DNA from: Mycobacterium sp. 1081908.1
GTDB lineage: Bacteria; Actinomycetota; Actinomycetes; Mycobacteriales; Mycobacteriaceae
Assembly (NCBI RefSeq): GCF_001673535.1
Contig: NZ_LZLY01000005.1
Location: 1-64,000, forward strand
Reading direction: 5' to 3'
Length of the DNA: 64,000 nt
Part shown: positions 1 to 8,083 of the stretch, in pieces
Numbering within the stretch: position 1 is the stretch's first letter
Layout: every line of letters starts with the position of its first letter
Notes under the pieces: generated by a model
What the model saw: only the letters and a program-made list of their open reading frames with translations
The model's database searches: none
Told to the model about the DNA's origin: nothing
Made by a program: the position numbers and the translations under genes

Positions 1-11
1 AACTGCCGATC

Positions 12-1214
12 TTATGGGGTGCCCGCGGTCAGCGCAGCAACGCCCGCGACATCACCACCCGCCAGGGTGCCTTTCGTGATGTTGGTGATCACACCACCGC
101 CGCCGTTGCCGCCGTCCCCGCCGTTGCCGCCGTTGCCGCCGACGCTGTTGCCGCCGCTGCCGCCGTTGCCGCCGTTGCCACCCACGTCGCCGCTGGCGGC
201 GAAAAGGCCGCCGTTGCCGCCGTGGCCACCATTGCCACCATTGCCGTCGACGCCCGCGACCGCGCCGGCGCCGCCCGCGCTGCCACCCAGGCCGGCATTG
301 CCGCCGTTGCCGCCGTTACCGCCGGAGCCGGCAAGCAGCGGAGAACCGCCCTGGCCGCCCTGGCCGCCGTCGCCGCCCGCGCCGCCATCAGCGTTGGCGC
401 CCGCATGGCCGCCGAAGAAGCCCGCCAGTCCCTCCGATTGGCCCCCGGCCCCACCCGTGCCGCCGTTGCCGCCTTGACCGCCGTTCGTGCCGCTTCCGGC
501 GAGCACACCGGAGGCGCCGGCACCGCCCGCACCGCCCAGGCCGCCGAGCCCGCCGACACCGCCGGCGCCGCCGCTGCCCATGATCAGCCCACCGTTGCCG
601 CCCGCCCCGCCGGCCCCGCCGGTGCCGCCGGTGCCGCCATCGGCGTGGCTCGCCGCCGAGCCCGTGGTGCCGGTGACGCCGGTCCCACCGGCACCGCCCC
701 GGCCACCGTTGCCGAAGAGCCAGGCGTTGCCGCCCCGGCCGCCGGGCTGCCCGGGCGCGCCCGATCCGCCGTCACCGCCGGGACCGAACAGCAACCCGCC
801 CGTCCCACCGGGCGCCCCGGTGCCCGGCGCGCCGTTGACGCCCTTTCCGATCAACGGGGTGCCCAACAACAGCTCGGTGGGCGCGTTGATAACCCCGCGC
901 ACCTCTTGCCACGCGGTCTCGAGCGGCGAGGTATTGGCCGCCTCGGTAGCCGCATAGGCACCCCCGGCCCCGCTCAGGGCCTGCACGAACTGGGCATGGA
1001 ACGCCGCGGCCTGAGCGCTGAGCTGCTGAAAGGCCTGTCCCTGCCCGGCGAACAGCGACGCCACCGCCGCCGATACCTCGTCTTCGGCGGCGGCGAGCAG
1101 GCGTGTGGTTGGGCCCGCGGCCGCGGCGTTAGCGGAGCTGATGCTCGAACCGATGCTGGCCAGCTCGGTTGCTGCCGCCCCTACATACTCGGGCACTGCG
1201 AAAACGAACGACAC
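12..1214 (-). CDS. PE_PGRS family protein
   Basis: Complete 400-residue PE_PGRS protein. The start is GTG at 1214, preceded on the minus strand by GAAGGA; the stop is TAA. Residues 1-95 are a typical PE domain ([11 protein letters not shown], ending near the [16 protein letters not shown] stretch). The usual linker with [22 protein letters not shown] follows, then about 250 residues of GGxGG repeats with interspersed WLFGNGG and LIMGSGG segments. It ends in a short non-repetitive tail ([13 protein letters not shown]). PE_PGRS proteins are exported through ESX-5 to the mycobacterial outer membrane or beyond; the role of this one cannot be read from sequence. No PPE partner is next to it. Its 5' end faces the chimeric gene at 1474, 259 bp away. 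Confidence 0.93.
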   Translation of the reverse strand: MSFVFAVPEYVGAAATELASIGSSISSANAAAAGPTTRLLAAAEDEVSAAVASLFAGQGQAFQQLSAQAAAFHAQFVQALSGAGGAYAATEAANTSPLETAWQEVRGVINAPTELLLGTPLIGKGVNGAPGTGAPGGTGGLLFGPGGDGGSGAPGQPGGRGGNAWLFGNGGRGGAGGTGVTGTTGSAASHADGGTGGTGGAGGAGGNGGLIMGSGGAGGVGGLGGLGGAGGAGASGVLAGSGTNGGQGGNGGTGGAGGQSEGLAGFFGGHAGANADGGAGGDGGQGGQGGSPLLAGSGGNGGNGGNAGLGGSAGGAGAVAGVDGNGGNGGHGGNGGLFAASGDVGGNGGNGGSGGNSVGGNGGNGGDGGNGGGGVITNITKGTLAGGDVAGVAALTAGTP

Positions 1215-1473
1215 GTGCGGATCCTTCGAACTACTAGCGGTGATGGTTGGGAGTGCGGCCGCGATCGGTACATCGTTGGCCGGTCGGGCCGCTCTTTTCT
1301 GATGTGTCGGCTCCTGGTCGGCGGCAGGGTCGTCGGTTGGCGGAATGGGACGCGTCCGGGCGGTGTCGCGGATACAGTGAGAGCCGCATCATTCCGGATG
1401 TGCGGTTGCTGTGGCCGCGGCGGCCCGCCCGGGGCGCGTGTGTGTAGTGTGCGCCGGCGGGGAGGCGCGGTTG

Positions 1474-2322
1474 ATGGGTAATTGGGCCCATCTTTCTGGC
1501 AACCGGTACACACGGTTGGGGTCTTCTCAGAACGAGGCGGCGTCGGTGGAGGGGTTGCTGGAGCGCTCGGCGGTGCTCGCCGAGCTCGGCAATGTGGCGC
1601 GGCAGGTTGCCCGCGGCGGTGCGGGGCGGCTGGTTTTGGTGCGGGGGGAGGCCGGGGTCGGAAAGACCGCGGTGCTGGATCACTTTGCGGCCAAACTGGA
1701 TTCCTCGATGCGGGTGCTGCGGGGCTGGTGTGATCCGCTGGTCGCGCCGCGCCCGTTGGGGCCGCTGATCGACGCGTTGGCCGGGGTGGGCCCCGCCGCG
1801 GCCGGCGCGCTGGACGCGGCGATTCAATCTGGTGACACCGGCGTGCTCTACCGGCGGCTGCTGGCGGTCCTGCGCGACGGGCGCACCTGGGTCTGGGTGA
1901 TCGAAGACGCCCATTGGGCCGACGGTGCCACCGGGACCGGAATCACCGGAGGCAGCGGGGGCAACGGTGGCGGCGTCCTCGACGGCGGTCAAGGCGGCGG
2001 CGGTGCCTTCGCCGGCGGTAACGGGGCGACCAACGCGGTCACCGCCGGCGGTGGCGGCGGTGGCGGCGGTGGCGGCGGAATCCCCGGTTTCGGCGGCACC
2101 GGCGGCGACGGGGGCGGTGCCCAGGTCGACGCCGGATCGAGCGGGAATTTATACCTGGGTGGCGGCGACGGCGGCACCGGGGGCAACCCCGGCGGTGTCC
2201 CCGACCTGATAAGCGGCACCGGCGGCGCTGCCGGGATCGGCGGAGGTGGCGGCCTCGGCGCTCCCGTGGTGTTGACTCCCGGCAACGCCACCGGCGGCGC
2301 CGGCGGCAACGGCGGCGGCTAG
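1474..2322 (+). CDS. Chimeric ORF: truncated LuxR-type ATPase fused to glycine-rich (PGRS-like) tail
   Basis: An intact 282-codon frame starting at ATG 1474 with GGGGAGG about 8 nt upstream; a GTG at 1411 is possible but lacks such a site. Residues 1-150 resemble the N-terminus of large LuxR-family (LAL/MalT-like) STAND ATPases: an LLERSAVL entry motif, a Walker A (GEAGVGKTAVL) and a Walker B followed by EDAHWAD. At about 1921-1932, straight after EDAHWADGAT, the expected ATPase sequence stops and glycine-rich sequence (GGSGGNGGG type) runs to the stop. The remaining NB-ARC core, the repeats and the C-terminal LuxR helix-turn-helix are missing, so it cannot act as a normal regulator. I infer a deletion or recombination joining a LuxR gene to a PGRS-type gene. 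It may be a pseudogene that kept an open frame by chance. Confidence 0.75.
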   Translation: MGNWAHLSGNRYTRLGSSQNEAASVEGLLERSAVLAELGNVARQVARGGAGRLVLVRGEAGVGKTAVLDHFAAKLDSSMRVLRGWCDPLVAPRPLGPLIDALAGVGPAAAGALDAAIQSGDTGVLYRRLLAVLRDGRTWVWVIEDAHWADGATGTGITGGSGGNGGGVLDGGQGGGGAFAGGNGATNAVTAGGGGGGGGGGGIPGFGGTGGDGGGAQVDAGSSGNLYLGGGDGGTGGNPGGVPDLISGTGGAAGIGGGGGLGAPVVLTPGNATGGAGGNGGG

Positions 2323-2473
2323 CGCCAGCTAATCATGGCGCTGCCGACGACACGCCGTTGGCGAAGACAGATTCGCTTCATTCTTTCATCGTTCTTCATC
2401 GGACCGACGAACAGCACCGGAATGAACCACTCTCGCTCATCCGAGGCAGTACATAGGCGAGGAGGTAGATCGC

Positions 2474-3022
2474 GTGTACGTGGCATACCCCGCACAGCAG
2501 GGGTGCAGGAGTTGCGGTCGTGCCGTTTTCGACCTGCTCTATTTCTTCCCAATCCCGTGCGCAATTGTTCTCGGGTCCCTTGTCATTGCTTTCGTCGTCC
2601 TCCGGAGGCGGATCCCGTCATCCTCTGGCGACCCGGCGGAGGAAGCGCCGCCTAAGTCGGCACACGCAGATGTCGTATCGGTCAACTTCACCGAGACCGT
2701 CCAACGGGACCGCCCCGTCGCCCGCATCCTCTTGAGAGTGCACATACCGGGCAGCGAACCGTATCCAGCAGAGATAAAAGAACCCATTGGACCCGAGCAG
2801 GCCGACGCCGGAGTGCGCCCCGGCGGAACTGTCGCGGTGACGGTGGATTCGGCCAACCCGCAAAAGGTTTGGCTTGAACCCCCCTACGCGGCGCCGACGC
2901 CGGGGCCAACCCAAATACGGTTTCAGAGAATTTTTTTGTGGATTGTCGTGATCGCCGTTCCGGCTGCGATCGTCTCACTGATGATCGCCGGTATTGTGGC
3001 CGGTCATCTTTTTCCTCTTTGA
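2474..3022 (+). CDS. Two-TM membrane protein of unknown function
   Basis: 182 residues from GTG 2474, with AGGAGGTAG ending about 7 nt upstream, which fixes the start. An N-terminal segment with CRSC (residues 11-14) leads into one hydrophobic helix (about 18-43). A soluble middle domain of about 110 residues (VSVNFTETVQRD, LRVHIPG, VAVTVDSANPQKVWLEPP) resembles a small beta-rich domain, and a second helix (about 153-178) ends the protein. I do not recognise the family. It stands alone between the chimeric gene and the TetR gene. Confidence 0.7.
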   Translation: MYVAYPAQQGCRSCGRAVFDLLYFFPIPCAIVLGSLVIAFVVLRRRIPSSSGDPAEEAPPKSAHADVVSVNFTETVQRDRPVARILLRVHIPGSEPYPAEIKEPIGPEQADAGVRPGGTVAVTVDSANPQKVWLEPPYAAPTPGPTQIRFQRIFLWIVVIAVPAAIVSLMIAGIVAGHLFPL

Positions 3023-3091
3023 CCCGTCGAACAAAAGCTCGGTCTGCAGGCCAAAACAACCTGATGGGTTCTGTAGCTACGCCGACCCCGA

Positions 3092-3640
3092 TTAGCGAGA
3101 CACGCCTGCGACCAAGAGGTCCAGCATGCGGCCCGTCTGCTCCGGCGAACCGGTGACCAGGAAGATGCCGAGCAAGCTGGACACCACGTCCTCGGCCCGC
3201 ACGTCGGCGCGCAGCGTCCCGTCGCCGGCGCCGGCCCGCAGCAGCGTGTCGACGGCACCGACGATGCTGTCGCGGGTCCGGCTGGGCTCCATGGCGCCGG
3301 AGGCGAAGATCGCCTGCAACGACTCGGCCATCCCACGCTTGGCGGCCACGAAGCTGGCGTAGCGGTCCATCCAGCGTCGCAGCGCCGTGCTGGCCGGATG
3401 CCGCCCGAGCAGCTCGTCGGCCGCCGCGGCCACCTCAGCGAGCTCGGCGCGGTAGATGGCCTCGACGAGGGCCTCCCGGGTCGGGAAATGGCGGTAGAGC
3501 GTGCCGATCCCGACGCCCGCGTCGCGCGCGATCGACTCGAGGGACACCGGCCGCCCCTCCGCGGCGGCGAACGCCGCCGTCGCCACCGCCAGTAGCTTCT
3601 CGCGGTTGCGTCGCGCGTCGGACCGGCTCGGCTGGGCCAA
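3092..3640 (-). CDS. TetR family transcriptional regulator
   Basis: A frame open to 3751 overlaps the divergent gene, but TetR-like sequence begins at a TTG at 3640 (MAQPSRSDARRNREKLLAVA), giving 182 residues. GGAGG at 3651-3655 on the minus strand is its likely ribosome site, with 10 nt spacing. The TetR helix-turn-helix (VSLESIARDAGVGIGTLYRHFPTREALVEAIY) lies near residues 32-58, followed by an all-helical ligand domain. It is divergent from the aldo/keto reductase at 3723, and two near-identical palindromes lie between the two starts. The simplest reading is a repressor of itself and of the reductase, induced by an unknown ligand. Confidence 0.9.
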   Translation of the reverse strand: MAQPSRSDARRNREKLLAVATAAFAAAEGRPVSLESIARDAGVGIGTLYRHFPTREALVEAIYRAELAEVAAAADELLGRHPASTALRRWMDRYASFVAAKRGMAESLQAIFASGAMEPSRTRDSIVGAVDTLLRAGAGDGTLRADVRAEDVVSSLLGIFLVTGSPEQTGRMLDLLVAGVSR

Positions 3641-3642
3641 AG

Positions 3643-3656
3643 CGGAGGTTCCTCCG
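3643..3656. promoter_or_regulatory. TetR operator-like palindrome, site 1
   Basis: CGGAGG-TT-CCTCCG, a perfect 6-bp inverted repeat with a 2-bp centre. Its CCTCCG arm, read on the minus strand, supplies the GGAGG that serves as Shine-Dalgarno for the TetR gene starting at 3640. Protein binding here could therefore block both transcription and use of this leader. Its centre is 36 bp from that of site 2. Confidence 0.75.
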
Positions 3657-3677
3657 TTTCTGCTAGGCTCGGCGCAA

Positions 3678-3693
3678 GCGGAGGGTCCTCCGC
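3678..3693. promoter_or_regulatory. TetR operator-like palindrome, site 2
   Basis: GCGGAGG-GT-CCTCCGC, a perfect 7-bp inverted repeat with a 2-bp centre. It matches site 1 in both arms. A TANNNT-type -10 candidate (TAGGCT, 3664-3669) for the plus-strand reductase lies between the two sites, so a repressor occupying both would cover the promoter. Confidence 0.75.
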
Positions 3694-3722
3694 ATTTCTC
3701 CAGTGTGTCAGACGGGAGCACC

Positions 3723-4574
3723 ATGACGACCTTTCCCACCGTTGCCCGCATCGGCTACGGCGCGATGCAACTGTTCGAGGCCGCGCCGGAGGACGCGACC
3801 GCGGTGCTGCGCCGCGCCGTCGAACTCGGCGTGAACCACATCGACACCGCGTCGTTCTACGGCCCGGGCGAGGTGAACCGCCGGATCCGCGCCGCGCTCG
3901 CGCCCTATCCCGAGGACCTCGTCATCGTCAGCAAGGTCGGCGCGCGCTACACCGGCGAGCGGCCGATACCACTGGGCGCCGCGCAAAGGCCCGCGGAGCT
4001 GCGCGCCGCGGTCGAGGACGACCTGCGTCAGCTCGGCCTGGATCGCGTTCCGGTGGTCAACCTGCGCCGCATGGACCTTGGGCCTTCCGCGGCCGTCGAG
4101 GGTGACCAGGACGTCGACCTCGATGACCAGCTCGCCGAGATGATCGCGCTGCGCGACGAGGGCAAGATCGGCGCGATCGGCATCAGCAGCGTGCCGTTCG
4201 ACGTGGTACGCCGGGCGCTGCCCGCGGGCATCGCCTGCGTGCAGAACGCCTACAGCCTGCTGGACCGCTCCCAGGAGGAGACGCTCGAGCTGTGCGCCGC
4301 CGAGGGCATCGCGTGGGTGCCGTACTTCCCGCTGGGATCGGCGTTCCCCGGTTCGGCGAAGGTGACCGACGACGCGGTGGTGGTCGAGGTCGCCGGCGAA
4401 ATCGGCTGCACGCCAGCCCAAGTCGGACTGGCGTGGTTGTTGGCGCACGCGGCGAACACCTTGCTGATTCCCGGCACGCGGTCGGTGGCGCACCTCGATG
4501 AGAACCTCGGCGCCGGCGACGTGAAGCTGGGCGCCGACGCACTCGCGCGGCTCGAGGCGCACGCCGGCGGGTAA
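3723..4574 (+). CDS. Aldo/keto reductase family oxidoreductase
   Basis: 283 residues from ATG 3723, with GGGAG about 6 nt upstream. The (beta/alpha)8 NADPH-dependent AKR pattern is clear: GVNHIDTASFYGPGEVN contains the catalytic Asp41 and Tyr46, and IVSKVGARY contains Lys71. The C-terminal cofactor-binding segment LLIPGTRSVAHLDEN is present. The fourth tetrad residue, normally His in an LHRxD context, is replaced: the strand reads VVNLRRMD, with Arg115. This may shift activity or substrate range; I recall similar substitutions in some actinobacterial AKRs. It sits divergent from the TetR gene and 10 bp before an F420-type oxidoreductase gene, so the two may be induced together, perhaps for carbonyl stress. 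The substrate is unknown. Confidence 0.92.
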   Translation: MTTFPTVARIGYGAMQLFEAAPEDATAVLRRAVELGVNHIDTASFYGPGEVNRRIRAALAPYPEDLVIVSKVGARYTGERPIPLGAAQRPAELRAAVEDDLRQLGLDRVPVVNLRRMDLGPSAAVEGDQDVDLDDQLAEMIALRDEGKIGAIGISSVPFDVVRRALPAGIACVQNAYSLLDRSQEETLELCAAEGIAWVPYFPLGSAFPGSAKVTDDAVVVEVAGEIGCTPAQVGLAWLLAHAANTLLIPGTRSVAHLDENLGAGDVKLGADALARLEAHAGG

Positions 4575-4584
4575 CGTCGCTGCC

Positions 4585-5040
4585 GTGGGAAGTGCCAAAT
4601 CGGTCCGGCCGCCGTGGTGGCTGAAGCCGGCCAACAAGGTCTTCATCCAGATGTCGCGGCTGGGAATGAGTTTCGGCGGGGAGAGCCCCGTGGTGCTGAC
4701 GGTCAAAGGGCGCAAGTCCGGGCGGGACCGGTCGACGCCGGTGACCCCGATGACGGTCGACGGGAAAGAGTTCGTCGTCGCCGGGTTTCCCGGTGCCGAT
4801 TGGGTGGCCAACGCGCGCGCCGCCGGGCGGGCGACGGTGGCCCGCGGCCGCCGCGTCCAAACGGTGCGGATGGTGGAGCTGGCGCCCGACGACGCGCGGC
4901 CGATCCTGCGGGCCTTCCCGACCGAGGTCCCCACCGGCGTCGGCTTCATGAAGCGGGCGGGGCTGGTCACCGACGGTCGCCCCGAGGAATTCGAGGCCCT
5001 GGCCGGCCGGTGCGCGGTGTTCCGGCTGGACCCGGCGTAG
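4585..5040 (+). CDS. Deazaflavin (F420)-dependent nitroreductase-family protein (DUF385)
   Basis: 151 residues from GTG 4585, 10 bp after the aldo/keto reductase stop. It has the Ddn/FDOR split-barrel pattern: an N-terminal helix, then VVLTVKGRKSGRDRSTPVTPM, and DGKEFVVAGFPGADWVANARAAG in the cofactor-binding core. Family members bind F420 and reduce quinones, nitroimidazoles or fatty acids, or bind other flavins. The substrate is not evident. A second member of the family lies at 29802-30197. Confidence 0.9.
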   Translation: MGSAKSVRPPWWLKPANKVFIQMSRLGMSFGGESPVVLTVKGRKSGRDRSTPVTPMTVDGKEFVVAGFPGADWVANARAAGRATVARGRRVQTVRMVELAPDDARPILRAFPTEVPTGVGFMKRAGLVTDGRPEEFEALAGRCAVFRLDPA

Positions 5041-5045
5041 GCACG

Positions 5046-5741
5046 ATGCGCCGTCTGCTGCTGGTGGTGACGCTGCTCGTGGCCGCGTTGAGCGTGCCCC
5101 CGGGCCGTTCCCTCGCGGCGACCGGCTGCGCCCCCGGCGGCGCGCCTCCCCCGGCCGGCGCATCCCAGCGCAAGGTCACCGATCTCGACTGGGACGGCCA
5201 GCCGGACACGTTGTGGCTCGGGCAGTTTCGCGACGGCAGCGGCCGCACCGACCGAATCGCCGGCGTCACGACGGCCAGCGGCGCGAACTCCGGCGTACAG
5301 ATCACCTCGGCGAGCCCAATCCCGTTGAGCGCCTTGGCGATCGACGCACAGCAGGACGGGCAGCACCAGATCATCGTCAGCGACGGGCGCAGCGCGCGCC
5401 TGTACGTTTTCGCCGACTGCCGGCTGCAGGCCGCCGCCGACAACCAGGGCGCGCCGTTCCTGTTCGACCTGCAAAATCTGCGCGACAACGGCACCGGGAT
5501 CGGCTGCAGCGACCTGGGTCCACCCTCGGCGGGCCGGCACCTGGTCGGGCTGCGGGCCGCCAACCAGGACGGCCAGTGGACGGTGCGCCGCACCGAGATC
5601 ATTCTCAACGGCACGCTGGCTACCATCGGAGCGTCCGATACCGTGACGGCCACTTCCGCGCAGGACCCCGCGGTGGTCTCGGCGCAGACGATCAGCTGCG
5701 GCGACCTCACCATCAGCAAGGACGGAGTTCAACAGCCTTGA
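5046..5741 (+). CDS. Secreted protein with FG-GAP/VCBS-like segment
   Basis: 231 residues from ATG 5046, 5 bp after the previous stop. A signal peptide (MRRLLLVVTLLVAALSVPPG, cleavage probably after SLAA near residue 25) is followed by a mature domain with four cysteines that could form disulphides. VTDLDWDGQPDTLWLGQF carries a DxDxDGxxD-like calcium loop typical of FG-GAP/VCBS repeats, with a second repeat-like stretch at IIVSDGRSARLYVFADC. The gene runs directly into menB, whose TTG start overlaps its TGA stop (TTGA). The role is unknown; extracytoplasmic location is inferred from the signal peptide. Confidence 0.8.
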   Translation: MRRLLLVVTLLVAALSVPPGRSLAATGCAPGGAPPPAGASQRKVTDLDWDGQPDTLWLGQFRDGSGRTDRIAGVTTASGANSGVQITSASPIPLSALAIDAQQDGQHQIIVSDGRSARLYVFADCRLQAAADNQGAPFLFDLQNLRDNGTGIGCSDLGPPSAGRHLVGLRAANQDGQWTVRRTEIILNGTLATIGASDTVTATSAQDPAVVSAQTISCGDLTISKDGVQQP

Positions 5742-6640
5742 GTGACAACCCATTTGACACGCAGGCCTGGCGACCCGTCGACGGGTTCGGCGACCTGACC
5801 GACATCACCTACCACCGCCACGTCACCGACCCGACGGTGCGGGTGGCGTTCAACCGCCCCGAGGTGCGCAACGCGTTCCGGCCGCACACCGTCGACGAGC
5901 TGTACACCGCGCTGGATCACGCCCGGATGTCCCCCGACGTGGGCGTGGTGCTGCTGACCGGCAACGGCCCCTCGCCCAAGGACGGTGGCTGGGCGTTCTG
6001 CTCCGGCGGCGATCAGCGCATCCGCGGCCGGTCGGGCTACCAATACGCGAGCGGGGAGACCGCCGACACCGTCGACGCCGCCCGCGCCGGCCGGCTGCAC
6101 ATCCTCGAGGTGCAGCGGCTCATCCGGTTCATGCCCAAGGTGGTCATCTGCCTGGTCAACGGGTGGGCCGCCGGCGGCGGGCACAGCCTGCACGTGGTCT
6201 GCGACCTCACCCTGGCCAGCCGCGAACACGCGCGCTTCAAGCAGACCGACGCCGACGTGGGCAGCTTCGACGGCGGTTACGGCAGCGCGTATCTGGCGCG
6301 TCAGGTGGGCCAGAAGTTCGCCCGCGAGGTCTTCTTCCTGGGCCGGCCCTACACCGCCGAGCAGATGCACCGCATGGGCGCGGTCAACGAGGTCGTGGAC
6401 CACGCCGACCTGGAGAAGGTGGGCGTGCAGTGGGCGGCCGAGATCAACGCGAAATCCCCTCAGGCGCAACGCATGCTGAAGTTCGCGTTCAACCTGCTCG
6501 ACGACGGGCTGGTGGGCCAGCAGCTCTTCGCCGGCGAGGCCACCCGGCTGGCCTACATGACCGACGAGGCCGTGGAGGGCCGCGACGCGTTCCTGGAGAA
6601 GAGGCCGCCGGACTGGAGCGCGTTCCCGCGCTACTTCTGA
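5738..6640 (+). CDS. menB: 1,4-dihydroxy-2-naphthoyl-CoA synthase
   Basis: Crotonase-fold enzyme that cyclises o-succinylbenzoyl-CoA to 1,4-dihydroxy-2-naphthoyl-CoA in menaquinone biosynthesis. I place the start at TTG 5738 (LSDNPFDTQAWR), giving 300 residues. It overlaps the preceding stop and has GGACGGAG upstream; the longer frame is only the out-of-frame reading of the secreted-protein gene. MenB signatures are strong: GPSPKDGGWAFCSGGDQRIRG, then VNGWAAGGGHSLHVVCDLTLAS for the oxyanion hole, and TDADVGSFDGGYGSAYLAR. The sequence very closely matches the M. tuberculosis MenB that I recall, including the C-terminal PPDWSxFPRYF. menE and menA lie further right in the window. Confidence 0.96.
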   Translation: MSDNPFDTQAWRPVDGFGDLTDITYHRHVTDPTVRVAFNRPEVRNAFRPHTVDELYTALDHARMSPDVGVVLLTGNGPSPKDGGWAFCSGGDQRIRGRSGYQYASGETADTVDAARAGRLHILEVQRLIRFMPKVVICLVNGWAAGGGHSLHVVCDLTLASREHARFKQTDADVGSFDGGYGSAYLARQVGQKFAREVFFLGRPYTAEQMHRMGAVNEVVDHADLEKVGVQWAAEINAKSPQAQRMLKFAFNLLDDGLVGQQLFAGEATRLAYMTDEAVEGRDAFLEKRPPDWSAFPRYF

Positions 6641-6671
6641 GTCGCCCGGGGCACCCGCCTAGACTCCCCAC

Positions 6672-7562
6672 GTGAGCAAGAGTCCCCTAGGCAGGTTCCG
6701 AGACCAGCTGGTGCTGGCGACCATGCGACCGCCCGCTTCGCCGCAGATACTTCTCAACCGGCCCGCGATCAAGCCGGTCGACCTCGACGGCAAGCGGATC
6801 CTGCTGACCGGGGCGTCGTCGGGCATCGGCGAGGCCGGGGCCGAACAGCTGGCCCACGCCGGCGCGACCGTGGTCGTGGTCGCCCGCCGCGGGGACCTGC
6901 TCGAGGCGCTGGCGGACCGCATCGCGAAGGCCGGCGGCAGCGCCGTACCGATCCCCTGCGACGTCTCGGACATGGACGCCGTCGACGCCCTGGTGGCCGA
7001 CGTCGAAAAGCGCCTCGGCGGCGTTGACATCCTGATCAACAACGCCGGCCGCTCCATCCGCCGGCCCCTGGCCGATTCGCTGGAACGCTGGCACGATGTG
7101 GAGCGGACCATGGTGCTGAACTACTACGCGCCGCTGCGGCTGATTCGCGGGTTCGCGCCCGCGATGCTCGAGCGCGGTGACGGCCACATCATCAACGTCT
7201 CGACGTGGGGCGTCCTGTCGGAGGCCTCGCCGCTGTTTTCGGTCTACAACGCCTCCAAGGCCGCGCTGTCGACGGTCAGCCGGGTCGTCGAAACCGAATG
7301 GGGCCGAAAGGGCGTGCATTCCACGACGCTGTACTACCCGCTGGTGGCCACGCCGATGATCGCGCCGACGAAGGCCTACGACGGGATGCCCGCGCTGACG
7401 TCCCAGGAGGCCGCCGAATGGATGGTCACCGCGGCCCGCACCCGCCCGGTGCGCATCGCGCCGCGCATGGCCATCGCCGCCAAGGCGCTCGACACCTTCG
7501 GCCCGCGCTGGGTCAACACGCTCATGCAGCGGCAGTCCATCCAGCCGAACCACGAAGCGTGA
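6672..7562 (+). CDS. Short-chain dehydrogenase/reductase (Rv0547c-like)
   Basis: 296 residues from GTG 6672, 31 bp after menB. The Rossmann dinucleotide motif TGASSGIGEAG is near residues 46-56, with NNAG for the central sheet. The catalytic triad lies in NVSTWGVLSEASPLFSVYNASKAAL, with Ser and YNASK. An N-terminal extension of about 35 residues precedes the Rossmann fold (PPASPQILLNRPAIKPVDL), as in the mycobacterial Rv0547c type. The substrate is unknown. It lies on the same strand as menB, but no role in menaquinone synthesis can be claimed. Confidence 0.92.
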   Translation: MSKSPLGRFRDQLVLATMRPPASPQILLNRPAIKPVDLDGKRILLTGASSGIGEAGAEQLAHAGATVVVVARRGDLLEALADRIAKAGGSAVPIPCDVSDMDAVDALVADVEKRLGGVDILINNAGRSIRRPLADSLERWHDVERTMVLNYYAPLRLIRGFAPAMLERGDGHIINVSTWGVLSEASPLFSVYNASKAALSTVSRVVETEWGRKGVHSTTLYYPLVATPMIAPTKAYDGMPALTSQEAAEWMVTAARTRPVRIAPRMAIAAKALDTFGPRWVNTLMQRQSIQPNHEA

Positions 7563-7580
7563 CGTGATAGACACGAGGCT

Positions 7581-7970
7581 ATGGAGATCCTGGCCAGCCG
7601 GATGCTGCTCCGGCCGGCGGACTATCAGCGGTCGCTGACCTTCTACCGCGACGAGATCGGGCTGGCGATAGCCCGCGACTACGGCGCGGGAACTGTTTTT
7701 TTCGCCGGACAGTCTTTGCTGGAGCTGGCCGGTTTCGGCTCCCCGGACCACTCCCGCGGGCCCTTCCCGGGCGCGCTGTGGCTGCAGGTCCGCGACGTCG
7801 CCGCGACCCAGGCCGAACTAGAGGCCCGCGGGGTCCCGATCGCCCGCGAGGCGCGCCGCGAGCCGTGGGGCCTGCACGAGATGCACGTGACCGACCCGGA
7901 TGGCATCACGCTGATTTTTGTCGAGGTTCCGGGGGACCATCCACTGCGCCGCGACACCCGCGGTGATTGA
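7581..7970 (+). CDS. Glyoxalase/bleomycin-resistance/dioxygenase superfamily protein (Rv0546c-like)
   Basis: 129 residues from ATG 7581, 18 bp after the SDR stop. It is a single vicinal-oxygen-chelate domain: LRPADYQRSLTFYRDEIGLAI in the first beta-alpha-beta-beta-beta module and EMHVTDPDGITLIFVEVPG in the second, the latter with a Glu in the usual metal-ligand position. The N-terminal His ligand of classic glyoxalase I is not seen, so metal binding is uncertain. Function is unassigned. Confidence 0.85.
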   Translation: MEILASRMLLRPADYQRSLTFYRDEIGLAIARDYGAGTVFFAGQSLLELAGFGSPDHSRGPFPGALWLQVRDVAATQAELEARGVPIAREARREPWGLHEMHVTDPDGITLIFVEVPGDHPLRRDTRGD

Positions 7971-7980
7971 GGGAACGCCC

Positions 7981-7998
7981 GGTTAACTAACGGCTAAC
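7981..7998 (+). promoter_or_regulatory. PHO-box-like tandem direct repeat upstream of pitA
   Basis: GGTTAAC-TAAC-GGCTAAC: two 7-mers differing at one base, separated by 4 nt, so with an 11-bp period. This is the geometry of tandem sites for OmpR/PhoB-family response regulators. It lies 86 bp upstream of the start of a phosphate transporter gene. The actinobacterial phosphate regulators PhoP (Streptomyces) and RegX3 (mycobacteria) use 11-bp repeats. Assignment to RegX3 is inference. Confidence 0.45.
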
Positions 7999-8083
7999 AT
8001 CTGACGGCAAGTCGAGGTACACCTGCGTTTCGGCCACCGCTCCATTCGACAATTTAAGCCCCCTACTACGAGAATCAGGCGCT

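Noticed and set aside
222..1481. Long plus-strand frame of 419 residues opposite the PE_PGRS gene
   Set aside because: Ala/Arg/Gly-rich shadow of the GGC/GCC repeats on the other strand; no start context and no recognisable domain, while the minus-strand frame has a clear PE domain.
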